Part shown: positions 1 to 11,191 of the stretch, piece by piece
Layout: every line of letters starts with the position of its first letter
How positions within the stretch are numbered: position 1 is the first letter of the stretch
Assembly (NCBI GenBank): GCA_043228905.1
Contig: JBHGNT010000001.1
Coordinates: forward strand, 18,910,001 to 18,974,000
From: Azolla caroliniana
Taxonomy: Eukaryota; Polypodiophyta
Length of the DNA: 64,000 bases
Direction: 5' to 3'
Notes under the pieces: model-generated
Told to the model about the DNA's origin: nothing
What the model saw: only the letters and a program-made list of their open reading frames with translations
The model's database searches: none
Position numbers and translations under genes: made by a program

Positions 1-2227
1 TTGTGTTCCAAGCTTGCGGGGCTTGCTTTCGTCCATATAAGGACTCCTTCAACTGGCAAACTGCTGAGGTTTTTGGTTCAGATAGAAATCCGAGGGGTTG
101 AACCATGTACACCTGTTCCTCAAGATTGCCTTCTATGAATGCATTCTTTACATTCATTTGATGTAAGTGCCACCCCTTTGTCGCTGCTACGGCTAGCAGG
201 ACTCGCACGGTAGTCATCTTTGCGACAGGCGCGAAGGTCTCGTCGTAGTCCATCCCGTGTTTCTACACGTAGCCTTTTGCTACTAACCGGGCCTTGTATC
301 GGTTGACCGAGCCATCAATGTTGTACTTGACCTTGTACACCCATCTACATCCGATTGGCTTCACACCTTTCGGTGCGTCAACTAGGTCCTAGGTTTCATT
401 TTCAGCCAATGCGCGCATCTATTCCTCCATTGCGGTACGCCAATTCGCGTCCTTCGCCACTTCTCTGTAGCTCTCCGGCTCACGCAATTCCGCTACGCGG
501 GTCATGTACGCATAGTGATGCGCCATGCACTCATTGTATCCGAACCACACAACAGGGTTCTTCTGGCGGGTAGATCGGCGTAATTTCTCATTAGCCGATG
601 TTGAGGCTTTCTTGGCTGACGTGGACTTCGCTCTCGAAGGCCCGTCATCGCTCTTCTCGGAGTCGGATTCACGTTGATCCGACTCGCCCTTATCCGTGCT
701 GTACTCCGGTATCTTCTTCTTCGAGTGTCCACTACTTGCCGACTCTTCTTCGGACTGGTCAAACCGACTCAGTCGTCCATTCGGTCCACTTAATCGAAAT
801 GAGATCGGACTCTCTTCAAGAGTCCCAATTTCACCCTCATTTGGAGGCACTCCAACCTCGCTGACCTCATCGTCAGAGCCTGGATTGGAGTTGAGATCCG
901 GAGTAAGAGGCAAGTACCAGGACCTGGACTTGTCAAACACAACGTCATGGCTTACACGAGCTTGTTTTGTTCGGGGGTTATAACAGTTATAAACCTTTTG
1001 CTCGTCCGAATAGCCGACTAAGATCTAAGATACACTTCTCATCTTTCCGGTCCAACTTCCTCCATTTCTCCATTGGCACATGCACATATGCAATGCTACC
1101 GAAAACTCTCAAGTGTCGTAGGTTCGGCTTCCTTCCGAAATACCGCTCATGCGTTGACACTTTGTCTCCGATCCGATTCTGGATGTATAGCGCGATTCAT
1201 ATCACCTCGGCCCAATAGAACTTGGGCAAGCTCTTTTCTTCCAGCATTGCCCGCGCCGCTTCTACAACCGACCGATTCTTCCTTTCGGCCACGCCGTTTT
1301 GTTCCAACGTATATCTTCAACTGAATTTGCGCCGAATTCCCATCTATTGCCGTTGAATTGACTGGAAAAGTACTCTTTTCCGCCATCCGACCGCAGGCAC
1401 TTGATCTTTCTTCCTGTTTCCCTTTCGACGAAACTCTTGAGGTCTCGGAAATAGTCGAAGACTTCACTCTTCTTCTCAATAAGGTAGATCCACATGTGTC
1501 GCATATAGTCATCGATGAAGGAGACAAAATATCGACTCCTACCAAGACTAACGTTCTGTGCCGGCCCCCATACATCGGAATGTATCAAGTCGAGCTTGTT
1601 CTGGCTCCGGTTACGCTCGTTAGGGAAAGGAAGTCGGTGTTGCGTTCCTAGCTAGCAGGCTTCACAAATTTGTGCCTTCCGGCCACTAAATTTGGGCATA
1701 CTGAACACCACCTGTTTCGATTGCAGGTCCTGAAGCCATTGATAGTTGACGTGGCCTATTTGCTTGTGCCATAAGTCGATATCTGACTCGACTTTTTGTC
1801 CTTTCGTGAACATTGCGGTGCCACCGTCACTAGAGTCAAGGATAAACACCCTCCCGTCTCTGCTCCCTTGCGCAATAACTCAGCTTTCTTCCTCGATGAA
1901 GCACCCGAGATGCGTAAACCGAACCTACATCCCCTGATCGACGATCTGTCCGACCGAAACCAGGTTCTTCATGATTGTTGGAACGTGTAACACGTTCATG
2001 AGTTTCCCTTCCTGCTCGACATGGCTCAGGGGAACTTCACCGATATTCGCAATTAGATGCGGAGTGTCATCTCCAATTGTGACTACTCCCGGTTGCATTG
2101 GTTTCTCAAGGTATGAGAACCACTCCTTGTGGCATGTCATGTGATTTGATGCGTTGGAGTCGACGTAGCACATCTCGTTCGATTTTGGGGTGGACTTCTT
2201 CATCGAGTTCGCTTCGTGTTTCGTCAC
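1..2227 (-). pseudogene. Copia-I pol: protease, integrase, start of reverse transcriptase
   Basis: Minus-strand pol in the Copia order. The protease region around 2100-2227 has YVDSNASNHM, where the active site is normally DSGAS. The pre-integrase zinc region at 1652-1849 has LWHKQIGH and a CEAC end. The integrase core at 1262-1588 has HSDVWGPAQ and SDGGKEYF, supplying the first two catalytic aspartates. Towards 1-560 a variable acidic linker leads into the N-terminal reverse transcriptase, which leaves the window before the YVDD motif. Several stops and frameshifts interrupt it. The glycine loss in the protease motif and the broken frame argue against function. Copia-A offers a parallel copy for comparison. 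Confidence 0.82.
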
Positions 2228-2278
2228 GAAGGCTAACCCTTTTTCGGCTTTTCCGGATCCTTCGACGTAGTGCGATCG

Positions 2279-3165
2279 CTACCGATTACCCTTGTCGGTT
2301 TGTCCGGAACTTGATCCGGATCCGGTCCTCTCCGAATCGGCGCGCTTCTTCCAACACTCACTCTCCTTGTGGCCTTTCTTGCCATAGTACCAACATTCCA
2401 CGACGGGTTTCCCTTGCCGGTTCTCATCTCCTCGACTCCCCCTATTTCTGGAGGGTTCGGAGTTGCTGTCGGCATCACTTCGGCGCCTTCTTACTTGATC
2501 CCGGCGGCTACCTCCATTGTGCACCGACTCGCCTCGTCCGCCACGACCATGGGGCCTATCTCCCTCCATGTACAATATCTTGTTGTCGGCACGCATGCTC
2601 GACGACGCACCCGTGTGGTTCTCCTCTATAAGGAGCATCGGCTGTAGGTTGAAAAACGACGACACACAGCAGTTCGGAATGCTCCAAACTTCGACGCCAG
2701 TCCCCCGAGACAAATCTGCACCATCTCGCCTTCCTCGACGTTCACATCAATAGAGGCTAAGGAGTCGCATATCTCTTTGATCTTCGAGGTGTAATCAACC
2801 ACTGACAAGTCGCGTTGTTGTAAGTTGCTGAGCTCCTGTCGGAGTTGAAGCTTCCTGGCTGTGGTGCTTGTAGAAAAAATCTTCTTCAAATTTCCCCAAG
2901 CATCTTTCAACATTTTCCCATCCCGAATGTAGCTTAGAAGCTGTTCGCCTACACAAGATGCGAAGCAGTAGAGAACTCTACTCGCTGACTGTTCCCAAGC
3001 CGGGAAGTCTTTGTGTGTCAAATCGGGTGCTGTGTCATTTGCTCCATCGACATAGCTCCAGTAATTGTGCCCAAGCAGGTACTGGTGCATCTTGTAAGAC
3101 CAAGACGCGTAGTTGTTTTTGTCGAGCTTCTCTGTCAGAAGTGAGCTAGCCATGCCTCTATCCAT
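2279..3165 (-). pseudogene. Copia-I gag (nucleocapsid)
   Basis: The gag frame starts with Met at 3165 (MDRGMASSLLTEKL). It carries the Copia gag core with a tryptophan-rich KMHQYLLG segment, followed by ARKLQLRQEL and a QRDLSVVDY helix. The frame breaks near 2700 and resumes in another frame to about 2279, where the zinc knuckle lies (residues CWYYGKKGHKESEC). The second cysteine of the CX2CX4HX4C motif is replaced by tyrosine, which should weaken zinc binding. Gag would form the virus-like particle that packages element RNA. The frameshift and the lost cysteine make this copy defective. Homologous gag starts occur at 3628-4009 and at 42534. Confidence 0.8.
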
Positions 3166-3242
3166 TTGTCTTTCCTGTTCTTAGCGAAGGTTAGGTTTTC
3201 TTTCTCAAGCTAAGGTCAGCCGTAGAGGTTCTCAACCCTTGC

Positions 3243-3254
3243 GTTCTGATACCA
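3243..3254 (-). other. Primer-binding site of Copia-I
   Basis: On the minus strand this reads TGGTATCAGAAC and directly abuts the LTR. It resembles the complement of the 3' end of plant initiator-Met tRNA, the usual primer of Copia elements. Confidence 0.8.
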
Positions 3255-3627
3255 TGTAAAAAGAATAGCATGAGGAAGCAATAGAAAACCGAACACAGAA
3301 ACGCAGGTTTAATGGGGAGCTTGAATATACACAGTACGTGAGGGAGACTGACTGACTGACTGAGAGCACACAAAAACTCAATTAAAAAATAATACTCAAT
3401 TTGTACATAGGATGCGCTTAGTGAGCACTTTTATACAAGTTCATACGAACTGACAAAAGTACTGACACGTACTTCAATGCTCATTAGTGAGCTCTACACT
3501 AACTCCCAAAATATATTCCTACGCGAAATATCTTTCCAACAGCCTCGCGGTTTATGCACTGCTATGGCTTCTCATTGCACACCAGTTTATGCACCGGTCC
3601 GGCCAATGTTGAGTTTGTATCTCAACA
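3255..3627 (-). repeat. 5' LTR of Copia-I
   Basis: About 373 bp, bounded by TG at 3255 and CA at 3627. On the minus strand it begins TGTTGAGATAC and ends just before the primer-binding site. The same family of LTR occurs on the plus strand at 38053-38422, with a diverged relative at 39107-39457. Confidence 0.82.
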
Positions 3628-4009
3628 TTCGACCATCAGCATTGATTGCAAGTCGAAGAAGGACGATGGTTTCTCCCGGGTGAGGATAGTTGTCCGGATA
3701 GGCCCGTACCTTTGAGTCATCTTTGTTAGGTTCGGGCAGAGGTACCTCTTTCAACGTCTTAGCATCTTTGATGTAGTTGATCATCTGGTCGTGCACATAG
3801 GATGCGAGACAGTACAGCACTCGGCTCGCTCCTTGCTCTCTGCCAGGAAAGTCTTTGCGTGCCGGCTCCAATGATACCTCGTTGGTTCCCTCCCCATAGC
3901 TCCAATATCCATCCCCCAACAGGTACTGGTGCATTTTATATGACCAGGACACATAGTTGCTCCATACGAGCTTTTCTGTTGGGAGTGAACTCACCATACC
4001 TCTGTCCAT
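3628..4009 (-). pseudogene. Copia-II gag fragment
   Basis: Minus-strand gag start, Met at 4009 (MDRGMVSSLPTEKL), closely similar to the first 100 residues of Copia-I gag: KMHQYLLG, SRVLYCLASYVHDQ and IKDAKTLKE. After that point the frame runs into unrelated sequence and abuts the outer edge of the Copia-I LTR at 3627. Only the gag N-terminus, primer-binding site and LTR of this second element remain. Copia-I either inserted into it or recombined with it. Confidence 0.75.
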
Positions 4010-4090
4010 ATCTTTCTTTGTTTGTCCTTACCGGGTATTAGGGTTTGTCTTCGAAAGCGTTTGTCGGCTATAGAGGTTCTCAACCCTTGT

Positions 4091-4102
4091 GCTTTGATAC
4101 CA
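4091..4102 (-). other. Primer-binding site of Copia-II
   Basis: On the minus strand this reads TGGTATCAAAGC next to the LTR start at 4103, a slightly diverged initiator-Met primer site. Confidence 0.65.
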
Positions 4103-4573
4103 TGTTAAATTAAATGTGCGGAAGCGTTCGACAAACCGGCTTAGCCAGATAACAACAAAAGATGAGAAGAAAACTTAACACACACAAAGTATGCCTACGT
4201 AGGAGAGACTCAGAGAGAGAGAGAGAGAGAAACATAACGTAAAAGTAGATTAAAAAAAAAAAAGTTCTCTGTGTACATACAATGTGCTTACACAACACCA
4301 TTTATACAAGTCTGTAGAAGGACTGATAGAAGTACATTGTACTTCAATGCTCCTACGAGCGACTAACACTAACTACGAGACAACAACTACCTAGTATTCT
4401 AGGCTACTACTAGGCTTCCGGTTCGCACTCAAATCCGGCTCTCCGATCCGTCTCCCCAATCCAACCGGTTGTTTCCGGATACCATCTGGATACCGATTCG
4501 GCTCTTGGCTCCGGATGCCGATTCGGCTCAGGTTTATTCAGCCGATCCGGATCCGGTTGAGCTTGCCCGCTCA
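4103..4573 (-). repeat. LTR of Copia-II, right boundary approximate
   Basis: Starts TGTTAAATT right after the primer-binding site. It contains a (GA)n tract and an A-run, and ends near a GGTTGAGCTTGCCCGCTCAATA segment that resembles the outer edge of the other Copia LTRs. The end is uncertain by some tens of bases, because Gypsy-J coding homology begins at about the same place. Confidence 0.55.
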
Positions 4574-6622
4574 ATAGTTTCCATTTGAGTTGCCATAATG
4601 TAGGGTTCGCCGAGAATCACTCAATGGGAGGATGTCTCCTGGACAAAGAACTGTTGATCGACTCGATATCCTTGACCTTCACTCGAATGTTTGGGCACGC
4701 TTCGTGAAGTTACTCCATAGCGCGGGTCGCTACGCATATCTTCCACTCGTGCTTCGTATTGATCAGACATTTACCTCTCTTGTAGAAGTCCATGGGCATC
4801 AGGCTTATTTCAAACCCATGGTCGATCAATGCCACCACCGGTTTCTTTATGTCCCCGATCCGGATAGGGGTTTCCGTCATCGCTCTAGCCCTGTGTGGGT
4901 TTATGTAGTGGATCTTCAGAAACTCCTCTTCCATCGCCACCTCTTCGATGTGGGCTGCCTTTACTTTGGTCAGCTTCTCCGACTCTGTCTTTGTCTAGAG
5001 CCACTTCCTCTTTACTAGGTCCACGATAGAATTGTGGAATTCCTTCTTTGTGATCCCTAACATCTCCCTTAATGAGAGTTCCACCTTGTTGTCGAGGATT
5101 CGTTCCTCCAAGACCTTCTGTAGGTTTGTCACTATCTCTATGTCTGAGCTCAACCGGAAACCCGGAAACTTCGCCTTCTCCTGCGAGCCGATCGGACCTT
5201 CGTCATTTCTCTTAGGACCACTCCGAGTCTCATACCGGTTCGAAGGCCTGGCTCCGCCGGATTTTCTGGCCCGCTTGGCTTGTACCAGGACCTCGTAGTT
5301 TTGGCACGTGGCCTCCGCCAAGCCGGTTTTGTCTTCCACCGAATTGTTCCATCCGGTGCACTCTTGGATTCGCCTCTCTACTTGGTCCACCTCTTCCTTT
5401 CATAATCTCACCCTCGAGAGGCCTTCTAGTACTAGCTGCCAAAATCAGATATTGCTTCTGGATGCGACACCCTTCTCTTCGCTTACCCGGATCCGTGCCA
5501 ACACCGAGTAATGGATGGCCTTGGCATTCTGGGCCACAACTTCCTCCATTATCCTCTTCATGCCGCCTAGTCTGGTGTTCACTTCAAGGGGCCCATGTGT
5601 ATCGCATGCATGTACCCATCTGTTCTAGAGGTACACAACATTGCTCTTGTGTGCTTCGAGAAAATCGACGCAATCTCTTCAGATGTGGTCGTCGACATTG
5701 CACCACATGCATCGTTGGTCCACCGAAGGCCTCCGGTCATGCAACTGTCCCCATCCATCTCTCCGAGCTTGCGCGATCTGGATATCGTGCATCATCTTCG
5801 TCAGATCCTCTAGAGCTACGCCCCCAGATGGGCCCTTGACCACGTCAGTCGGAACCGTGCCCAACTCAAGCCATCTTCATGTCTCTTCTGTGCGCACCGG
5901 AATCAGTTCCTTCGTCTTTTTCCCGGCACCCGAGCCGGTCGTCGATGAACCCCCATCGTTCCATTCTTGTCGTTTGTCGAAATGGCTACGGGATGCCTAC
6001 ATACCCTCTTTACCGTGGCCCAATCAGTTGTGCGCCCTTCATCCGTCTCCAACAGGAGACCCACCTTTTCTTGATCGAGTGGGTCAACCGACTTGATAAA
6101 CAATAGGACCTTGCTCGTGTTGAGCACGGTCCGGTCCGGCACCGAGAGCCGCACGAATCCTCTTTCGAACTCCCGGAGGAGCACCGATGTGTTCCTCCCC
6201 TTCCCATGAGTCTCAACCCATTCCATCAACTCCTTTTTCGATAAGCGGAGCGAGTCATCGAAACCATATCTTTTGAGGAGCCGCTCCTTGAACTCTCGCC
6301 AACTTCAGTAGTCGGCCTCAATCTCAAGCACCTTTGCATGGATGCTCGACGTAACTACCCGTGGGAACACAAAAAACCGTCTATTGTCCAGAACATCTCT
6401 CATCAACATCTAAGCCTTGAAAGCCTCGAGGTAGTTCGTGACGTCCTTTCATTTGAATCGGCCTGCCATGCCGACTATTGCTTCCATGGCCTTGTCAAGG
6501 CCACTGGTGCTCTCTTGAGCGTGAACCAGGCGGTCAACAACCACCACCATCGCTTCAGCAAGTTCACTTCCCCTCATTTTCAGACTCCTCTGCTGCCCCT
6601 TTCACGTCGGGTTCACCAAAGA
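4574..6622 (-). pseudogene. Gypsy-J gag-protease remnant
   Basis: Decayed minus-strand copy of the gag-protease part of Gypsy-E (compare 30468-32595). Matching pieces are the gag core at 5903-6229 (MEWVETHGKGRN, LLFIKSVDPLDQ), a C-terminal gag region at 4995-5390 (VELSLREMLGITKKEF) and the protease at 4710-4940 (VVALIDHGFEISLM), where Gypsy-E has VVALVDHGSEINLM. The segment from gag C-terminus to protease is in one frame here but shifted in Gypsy-E, which shows that the Gypsy-E shift is a mutation. Reverse transcriptase and integrase are absent: the copy stops at 4574 against the Copia-II LTR. Confidence 0.75.
6606..6619 (-). other. Primer-binding site of Gypsy-J
   Basis: On the minus strand this reads TGGTGAACCCGACG, identical to the site that follows the Gypsy-E 5' LTR at 30428. 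It lies just before a TGTCG at 6623 that would be the LTR edge. Confidence 0.7.
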
Positions 6623-7497
6623 TGTCGCGGTTTTCTACGAGTATGTTTTAGACTCTGAGGTTGATACAAGGAGTGCGAGCGGTATACAATCAGTGGGTGG
6701 GTGGGTGTATGTGAGGGAGAATGAGAGTGAAAGAAGAGAAATGTGAGTCAAAGAGAGAGAGAGAGAGAGATGAGAAAGATATATATGTACAAAGTTTAGA
6801 GAGAGAGACACACACACACTAAAAACTAATTCATATTAACAAACTTAAAAGGTAATACAAAGGAATGGTTGATGTGGCAAACTAGTTTCGCTCCTAAAGA
6901 GCTCATCAGTGCACATGACCATGTAGAATTTGAGGGGTTTATATAGGGAAGCTAAGCGAAGAGAGAGAGAGAGAGAGAGAGTTCAAATTTGATGATGTGG
7001 GAGATATGGGGGTTGATATATTTGGTGTGGGATAAAAGATTTTATGGGCTTATTTGAAAACAAGTAGGGGAGTGTGACAGAGAAAGAGAGAGGAAGGGTA
7101 GAAGAGAAGTGTGTGATGTGGGAGTTAGGGCGGGTGAAGTATATTGGTGTGTATGAAAAGATTGTATGGAGATTTTTGAAAACAGGAGGGAGGTATGAGA
7201 GGGCAAGGGTAGGAAATTAAAGTGGAGGAGGAAAGGGTAGAGTGATTTTAAGAAGAATGAAAGGGGGAGGGGTAGGAGAAAATTACTAAAAGAGGGAGGG
7301 GTAGAGTGATAATAGGGAAAGAGGTGGGAGAGGTGGGGTGATAATAGGAAAATAAGAGGGAGGGGTATGAATGGAATTCTAGAAAAAAGGAAGGGGGAAA
7401 GGGGTAGATTGAAATTACTAATATAACTTACATCACTCTCCCTCCCACTCACTTTCTCTTGCATGATATCCTTCCCCCATAGTCTCTCTCTATATTA
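6623..7497. repeat. GA-rich low-complexity tract, probably a diverged Gypsy-J LTR
   Basis: About 875 bp, strongly purine-rich on the plus strand, with (GA)n runs near 6750-6775 and 6960-6985 and many GGGAGGGG blocks to 7440. It begins TGTCG beside the Gypsy-J primer site, as the Gypsy-E LTR does, and the Gypsy-E LTR also has a polypyrimidine run on its sense strand. I cannot fix the far LTR edge. The 140-residue minus-strand reading frame here is low-complexity and not a gene. Confidence 0.4.
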
Positions 7498-10400
7498 ACT
7501 CCGGTTCACGCATCTCGGGTGCTTCATCGATGAAGAAGGCCAAGTTATTGCGCAAGCGCGCAGAGATGGGAGGATGTTTCATCCTCGACACCAATGACAT
7601 AGGCACTGCCATGTTTGCGAAAGGGAAAAAAGTCGAGTCAGATATCGACTTGTGGCATAAGCGGATAGGCCATGTCAACTACCAAAGGCTTCAGGACCTG
7701 CAATCGAAACAAGTTGTGTTCGGATTGCCGAAATTCAGTGGTCGAAAGGCCCAAATTTGTGAAGCCTACGAGCTAGGGAAGCAACACCAACTTCCTTTCC
7801 CAAACGAGCATAATTGGAGCCGAAATAAGCTCGACTTGATACATTGAGATGTATGGGGACCGGCATAGAACGTAAGTCTTGGCAGGAGTCGATATTTCGT
7901 CACCTTCATCGACGACTACACCCGGCACACATGGATCTACCTCATCGAAAAGAATAGTGAAGTCTTCGACTGTTTCACGAACATCAAAAATGTTGCCGAA
8001 AGGGAAACAAGGAGGAAGATCAAGTGTTTGTGGTCGGATGGCAGAAAAGAGTACTTTTCCGGCCAATTCAACAGTTATCTGCAACAAATGGGAATTTGGC
8101 GCGAATTCAGTTGCAGGTATACACCGGAGCAAAACGGCGTAGCCAAAAGGAAGAATCGGTCGGTTGTGGAAGCAGCACGGGCAATGCTGGAAGAAAAGAG
8201 CATGCCCAAGTTCTATTGGGCCCAAGCGGTCCAAACCGCAGTCTACATCCAGAATCGGATCGGAGAAAAAGTGTTGGCACATGAGTTGTATTTTGGAAGG
8301 AAACCGAATCTATGACACTTGAGGGTTTTCGGTAGCATCGCGTATGTGCATGTGCCGAAGGAGAAGTGGAGGAAGCTTGACGTGAAAGCCGAGAAGTGTA
8401 TCTTGGTTGGCTACTCGGACGAACAGAAGGGTTATAAGTGTTATAACCCCCGAACCAAACAAGCTCGCGTAAGTCGCGATGTTGTGTTTGATGAGTCCGC
8501 ATCTTGGTATTTGCCTCCGACTCCTGACCTCAACTCCAATCCGAGTTCTAAAGATGAGGTTAGCGAGGCTGAGATGCCTCCTGATGAACGCGAAGTCGGA
8601 ACTCTTGAAGAGAGTCCGATCTCATTTCAGCTAAGTGGACTGAATGAGTGACTGAGTCGGTTTGACCAGTCAGACGAAGAGCCGGCAAGTAGTGGAGACT
8701 CGGTCGTGCATTCTCCACGCAGGGAGCTGAAGAGACGTCTTACGCACAAAGAAAAGGGAAAGAAGAAGATGTCGGAGTACGGCACGGATAGGGAAGAGTA
8801 GGATTGACGCGAATCCGACTCCGAGAAGAGCGATGACGGGCCTTCCAGAGCAAAGCCCACGCCGTCTAGAACAACATCAACATCGACTAATGAGCATTTA
8901 CGCCGATCTACCCGCCAGAAGAACCATGTTGTGTAGTTCGGATACAATGAGTACGTGGCGCATCACTATGAGTACATGTCACGTGTAGCGGAAGTGCGTG
9001 AGCTAGAGAGCTATGCAGAAATGGCAAAGGATGCGAATTGGCAAGCCGACATGAAGGAAGAGATGAACGCACTTGCGGAGAATGAAACCTGGGACCTAGT
9101 TCACGCCCCCAAGGGTGTCAAGCCGATTGGATGCAAGTGGGTGCAAGGTCAAGTACAACACCGATGGCTTGGTCAATCGATACAAGGCCTGGTTAGTAGC
9201 AAAAGGTTATGCGCAACGACACGACATCGATTATGATGAGACATTTGTCCCGGTCACAAAGATGACGACTATCCGTGTTTTGCTTGCAGTAGCAGCGGCG
9301 AAGGGATGGTAGTTACATCAGATGGATGTAAAGAATGCGTTCCTGCAAGGAGAGCTTGAGGAACAAGTGTACATGGTACAACCCCCCTGAATTTCACTCC
9401 GGAACGAACACTTCGACGGTATGCCGGTTGAAGAAGTCCCTTTATGAACTAAAGCAAGCCCCGTGTGCCTAGAACGCGAAGATCACGCCACGATTGTGTC
9501 AGATGGGATTTGCGACGTCCAAATCGGATTCTTCATTGTTCGTCCGGCACAGTCGACCTCATCCGGTTAGTATTTTACTTTATGTTGATGACTTGGACAT
9601 CGCCGGCGTCGACCTAGATGAAATTGACTACGTAAAGCTCCAACTTGCGGCATCATTTGATATGACGGACCTGGGGCACCTTCATTACTTTCTTGGGATC
9701 GAAGTGATCCGAACCCCCAAAGGTATACTGATCAGCCAACAACATTACGTGTTGAGTATGCTCTTCAAGTTCGGGATGGCAAACTGTAAGTCCGTCTCAA
9801 CTCCTCTCGACAGAACCGTGAAACTTCGCCTCGACTCTGGAAAGGTCTACCACCTGAAAAGTTTCCAACAGATTGTCGAAAGCCTCATATACTTGACTAT
9901 CACTCGGCCGGACCTCAGTTACCCGGTCGGCTTGATTAGTCAGTTCATGGCGCGGCCAACCGAGGAGCACCTTCAGTGCGCCCAACGCGTACTCAGGTAC
10001 GTCCGTGGCACTAAGGACCGAGGGCTACTATATCGGACCGGCATTGCCGTGCAACTAGTCGACTATACAAATGCTGACTGGGCCGGAAACGCCGGTGATC
10101 GCCGATCCACATCCAGATTCGCATTCTCCCTTGGGAGCATCGTGATCGCATGGAGTAGCCAAAAGCAATCGACAGTTGCACTGTCGAGCACAGAGGCTGA
10201 GTATCGAGGAGCGGTTGTCGCAACATGCGAAGCCATATGGCTGAAGTGGCTTCTTTAGGATCTGCAAGTGGAGGTGTCTGATCCAATGACAATCTATTGC
10301 GCCAACCTCAGCAGCATCCAACTTGCGAAGAACCCCGTCGTCCACGCCCGGACTAAGCACATTGAGGTGCATTAACACTTTGTTTGTGAGCATGTACTCT

Positions 10401-10555
10401 CTGGTGAAGTTGAACTTTGGTATGTTTTGATGGATCAACAGACCACCGACATTTTCACCAAGGCCCTTTGTATGGACAAGTTGTGGCAATTCTCGAGTGC
10501 GCTTGGCTTGCAGCACCTTGACATGCCAAACTTGAGGGGGAGAAAAGTTCCGCAA
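7498..10555 (+). pseudogene. Copia-A pol: integrase, reverse transcriptase, RNase H
   Basis: Degenerate pol. The pre-integrase region has LWHKRIGH (7530-7847). The integrase core spans about 7850-8200 with stops (GVAKRKNR replaces the usual VAERKN, changing the third catalytic residue from Glu to Lys). Reverse transcriptase spans 8955-10000 with NAFLQGELEE, and the catalytic YVDD is intact near 9588. RNase H and the C-terminal region run from 9950 to 10258 and beyond (SSTEAEYRGA, ARTKHIEVH). There are at least eight stops or frameshifts, including TAG at 9310 (GW then LHQMDVK) and TAG after WLKWLL. It ends with LRGRKVPQEHG near 10555. It cannot encode a working polyprotein. Confidence 0.85.
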
Positions 10556-10811
10556 GAACATGGAAAGGAGTAGGAAAGGAGCGGAAGTGACCGCGACATC
10601 AAATCAGATGACGAATTCGATTTGATGCCGGCTGAAGAAGCCGAAGGCGGATCCACGGAAGAGTCTGGAAGCGGACGAGAGGGCAACAACCGAAAGAAAG
10701 AGACGGAGCCAGCTAAGCATGGGGGAGATGAAGCCAACAAGGGCGAGAAGACCAAGATTGAGGACGAATTGGAGACAGCCAATTCTGACAAAAGCGGAGA
10801 CGAATCGAAGG
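10556..10811 (+). pseudogene. Copia-A 3' charged tail ORF, first part
   Basis: Downstream of pol, a highly charged Glu/Lys/Gly/Ser-rich frame (from 10622, with EGGSTEESGSGRE) runs into the Gypsy-B insertion at 10811 and resumes at 37801 with AADSAQMFDSEMLNQLKAKW, followed by a stop. Together it would be roughly 85 residues, with a further basic segment beyond the stop. No domain is recognised. It may be a C-terminal extension of pol or a small accessory ORF, or simply unselected 3' sequence. Continuity across the insertion supports the nested reading. Confidence 0.45.
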
Positions 10812-10910
10812 TGTTACCCGGCCGACAAAGGAGCTAGAAGATGTCCAGACCAAGAGTGTGAAAAGGGGAATTGTTATTTAGGAATCTGTTGTAATTATTA
10901 GTCTTAATAT

Positions 10911-11169
10911 TGTGAAATGCTCAAGATGTGAAATGCTCTCAAGAATAGCCCCATTTTCATTATGTCTCAAGTTACATTTTATAGACTCTCTCTTAGCGTG
11001 GAGGGTGTTCTCCCGCTCCAATTAGCTCTACTAATTATGGGGCTTGGTGGGGGCCTAGTTTGGGTGTGCTGCATAAGGCTTGGTAGGGGCCTAATTTGGG
11101 TGTGGTCTATGTGTGGTGCATGGGGCTTGGTAGGGGCCTAATCTAGGTGTGGTCCATGTGACCACCACA
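10911..11169 (-). repeat. 3' LTR of Gypsy-C
   Basis: 259 bp, from TGTGAAATGC to ACCACCACA on the plus strand, next to the polypurine tract at 11170-11181. Confidence 0.88.
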
Positions 11170-11191
11170 ATTCCCCCTTGTAAAAAGAAAG

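Larger units (their letters stand above)
1..3627 (-). mobile_element. Copia-I LTR retrotransposon, partial
   Basis: Minus-strand Ty1/Copia element that continues off the left edge. Read from the right it has a 5' LTR (3255-3627), a primer-binding site matching the 3' end of initiator-Met tRNA (3243-3254), gag, protease, integrase and the start of reverse transcriptase, the domain order that defines Copia. The second LTR is outside the window. The protein frame is broken by frameshifts and stops, so this copy is not autonomous. It belongs to the same family as Copia-A, which lies in the opposite orientation from 7498. Confidence 0.9.

Noticed and set aside
7042-7464. 140-residue minus-strand protein
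   Set aside because: Low-complexity Ser/Leu/Phe/Pro translation of a purine-rich tract, with no domain.
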